Source: Chloroflexota bacterium
GTDB lineage: Bacteria > Chloroflexota > Anaerolineae > Anaerolineales > E44-bin32
Direction: 5' to 3'
Length of the DNA: 6,933 bases
Assembly (NCBI GenBank): GCA_026390045.1
Contig: JAPLGR010000696.1
Span: forward strand, 1 to 6,933
The translations under genes and the position numbers were made by a program. Positions 5,906 to 6,933 of this stretch are shown here, piece by piece (the first letter of the stretch is position 1; each line of letters opens with the position of its first letter). The notes under the pieces were generated by a model. It ran no database searches and had not been told where the DNA came from. It worked only from the letters and a program-made list of their open reading frames with translations.

Positions 5906-6088
5906 ATGAGGCGCGTTCCGGTAGCAGGCCGGCTCACGTCGCTGTTGGCGGGAGATCGACGCGCTCCGCAACAGCGGCGCCATCGGCCCGGTGCCGGCCG
6001 CATTGAACACCTTCGCCCGCTCCTGAGAGAAGAACTGATCCTATCCGTGCCTGGGGCGGACGATGCTTGTCTGGGGTGGAGCGCGTGA
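5906..6088 (+). CDS. Small 60-aa ORF coupled to tlyA, unknown function
   Basis: ATG at 5906 has AGGAGG (5895-5900) with a 5-nt spacer and a TATAAT box about 22 bp upstream. Its TGA (6086-6088) overlaps the tlyA GTG in a GTGA junction, the arrangement of translationally coupled genes. The 60 residues include 11 arginines, mostly in the first 41 (for example RRAPQQRRHRPGAGR at 18-32), then a more acidic, hydrophobic end (LLREELILSVPGADDACLGW, 39-58). There is no signal peptide, membrane helix or family motif I recognise, and it does not look like XseB, which often lies near tlyA in other bacteria. It could be a real small basic protein, a translated leader that sets tlyA expression, or a remnant. 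The initiation signals are strong; the amino-acid composition alone would not argue for a gene. Confidence 0.55.
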   Translation: MRRVPVAGRLTSLLAGDRRAPQQRRHRPGAGRIEHLRPLLREELILSVPGADDACLGWSA

Positions 6089-6891
6089 GTAAGGATGGCA
6101 GGCCGGCTTCGGAGCGCAAGGCACGCTTGGATGCCCTCGTGGTTGAGCGCGGGCTAGCCGAGAGCCGCTCCCTTGCACAGCGGCTGATCATGGCCGGCGA
6201 GGTCCGCGTCGATGGGCAGGTATCCCTTAAGCCTGGGCGGGTCGTGGACCGCCAGGCAAGCGTGGAAGTAGCGGCCGCCCCACGCTTCGTCTCGCGCGGG
6301 GGCGAGAAGCTTGAGGCGGCGGTGGTCTCCTTCGGCTTGGACATGCGGAATGCGGTGTGCGCCGATGTTGGCGCCTCCACCGGGGGTTTCACCGACTGCT
6401 TGCTGCAGCACGGTGCCCAACGCGTGTACGCCATCGACGTTGGCCACGGCATCTTCCACTGGCGTCTGCGGCAAGACCCTCGCGTTGTCCTCCTGGAATC
6501 CACCAATGTGCGCTACCTGAATGCGCTTCCCGAACAGGTGGATTGGGCGACGATCGATGCTTCGTTTATCTCGCTCACCCTGATCCTGCCGGTCGTTGTT
6601 CACTGGCTGAAGCCGGACGGCGGAGTCCTGGCATTGGTCAAGCCGCAGTTCGAAGCCGGTCGCCAATCGGTGGGAAAGGGCGGCGTGGTGCGTGACCCTG
6701 CGGTCCATCACCGGGTGCTCGAGGAAGTCATCGCATCGCTCGGGCCCATCGGCCTGGGGCCCTGCGGGCTGATCCGATCGCCGCTCCTCGGCCCGAAGGG
6801 CAACGTGGAGTTCCTGCTCTGGGCGGGGCGGGGGCAGCAGACCTCCTCCGCCCAGGCGTTGATCGGGGCAGTCCTCCCGCCACCCGCCTGA
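6085..6891 (+). CDS. tlyA: TlyA-family 16S/23S rRNA (cytidine-2'-O)-methyltransferase
   Basis: TlyA enzymes 2'-O-methylate C1920 of 23S rRNA and, in one subtype, also C1409 of 16S rRNA, using S-adenosylmethionine; loss gives capreomycin resistance in mycobacteria. From the GTG at 6085 the product has 268 aa, the family length. An S4 RNA-binding domain (about 14-62) begins RLDALVVERGLAESRSLAQR and includes LIMAGEVRVDGQ. FVSRGGEKL (68-76) leads into an FtsJ-type methyltransferase domain with the SAM loop DVGASTGGFTDCLL (94-107), AIDVGHG (116-122), IDASFISL (157-164), ALVKPQFEAG (183-192) and KGNVEFLL (238-245). The K-D-K-E tetrad is visible as K75, D158, K186 and E242. The GTG start overlaps the stop of the 60-aa ORF; in-frame TTG 6067 and GTG 6076 are less likely alternatives. 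Some family members are annotated as hemolysins, but the intact tetrad supports the methyltransferase. Confidence 0.94.
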   Translation: MSKDGRPASERKARLDALVVERGLAESRSLAQRLIMAGEVRVDGQVSLKPGRVVDRQASVEVAAAPRFVSRGGEKLEAAVVSFGLDMRNAVCADVGASTGGFTDCLLQHGAQRVYAIDVGHGIFHWRLRQDPRVVLLESTNVRYLNALPEQVDWATIDASFISLTLILPVVVHWLKPDGGVLALVKPQFEAGRQSVGKGGVVRDPAVHHRVLEEVIASLGPIGLGPCGLIRSPLLGPKGNVEFLLWAGRGQQTSSAQALIGAVLPPPA

Positions 6892-6916
6892 CGTGCGGTG
6901 CCTCCTACGGTATACT
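6888..6916 (+). promoter_or_regulatory. Promoter for a gene beyond the right edge
   Basis: CTGACG (6888-6893, four of six) and TATACT (6911-6916, five of six) are separated by exactly 17 bp. The -35 overlaps the tlyA stop codon. A GGGAG (6926-6930) just before the window edge could be the ribosome binding site of the next rightward gene, again with a very short leader. Confidence 0.5.
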
Positions 6917-6933
6917 TCGGGCCGCGGGAGTCA

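Noticed and set aside
5837..6088. Longer 83-codon version of the small ORF starting at GTG 5837
   Set aside because: The extension would run through the TATAAT box and the AGGAGG site and encodes a Gly-run. The ATG at 5906 has the proper signals.

Overview
The window is GC-rich and tightly packed. The gene set points to a bacterium, probably of the Chloroflexota (Anaerolineae-like): mevalonate kinase beside isopentenyl phosphate kinase, a TlyA rRNA methyltransferase, a decaprenyl-phosphate phosphoribosyltransferase-like UbiA protein and a DUF2142 membrane protein. The taxon is inferred from gene content only; there is no rRNA or other marker gene.

Layout, right to left on the minus strand. 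A divergent promoter region of about 94 bp (5812-5905) fires left into a three-gene operon: a UbiA-family prenyltransferase (5811-4939), mevalonate kinase (4942-4004) and isopentenyl phosphate kinase (4007-3219). Both junctions in this operon are ATGA overlaps. A 192-bp spacer follows, holding a hairpin, a possible promoter and an inverted repeat. Then comes panB (3026-2160), a 23-bp gap with a strong Shine-Dalgarno, and a 421-aa protein I do not recognise (2136-871). After another roughly 230-bp gap, the 5' part of a DUF2142 membrane protein gene (640-1) runs off the left edge.

Layout, plus strand. From the same divergent region a perfect TATAAT box and an AGGAGG site lead into a 60-codon ORF (5906-6088). 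Its stop codon overlaps the GTG start of tlyA (6085-6891). Just after tlyA a further promoter (about 6888-6916) points to a next gene starting beyond the right edge.

How the genes fit together. Mevalonate kinase plus isopentenyl phosphate kinase are the two kinases of the alternative (decarboxylate-then-phosphorylate) mevalonate route to isopentenyl diphosphate. The phosphomevalonate decarboxylase it would need is not in the window. The co-transcribed UbiA protein would use a polyprenyl phosphate, a product of that route, as acceptor, so the operon may couple isoprenoid supply to lipid-linked sugar synthesis. panB (pantothenate/CoA) and its unknown partner form a second unit, and tlyA belongs to ribosome modification. 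The points most worth following are the probably leaderless ubiA-like transcript, the small ORF coupled to tlyA, and the unknown partner of an atypical PanB.
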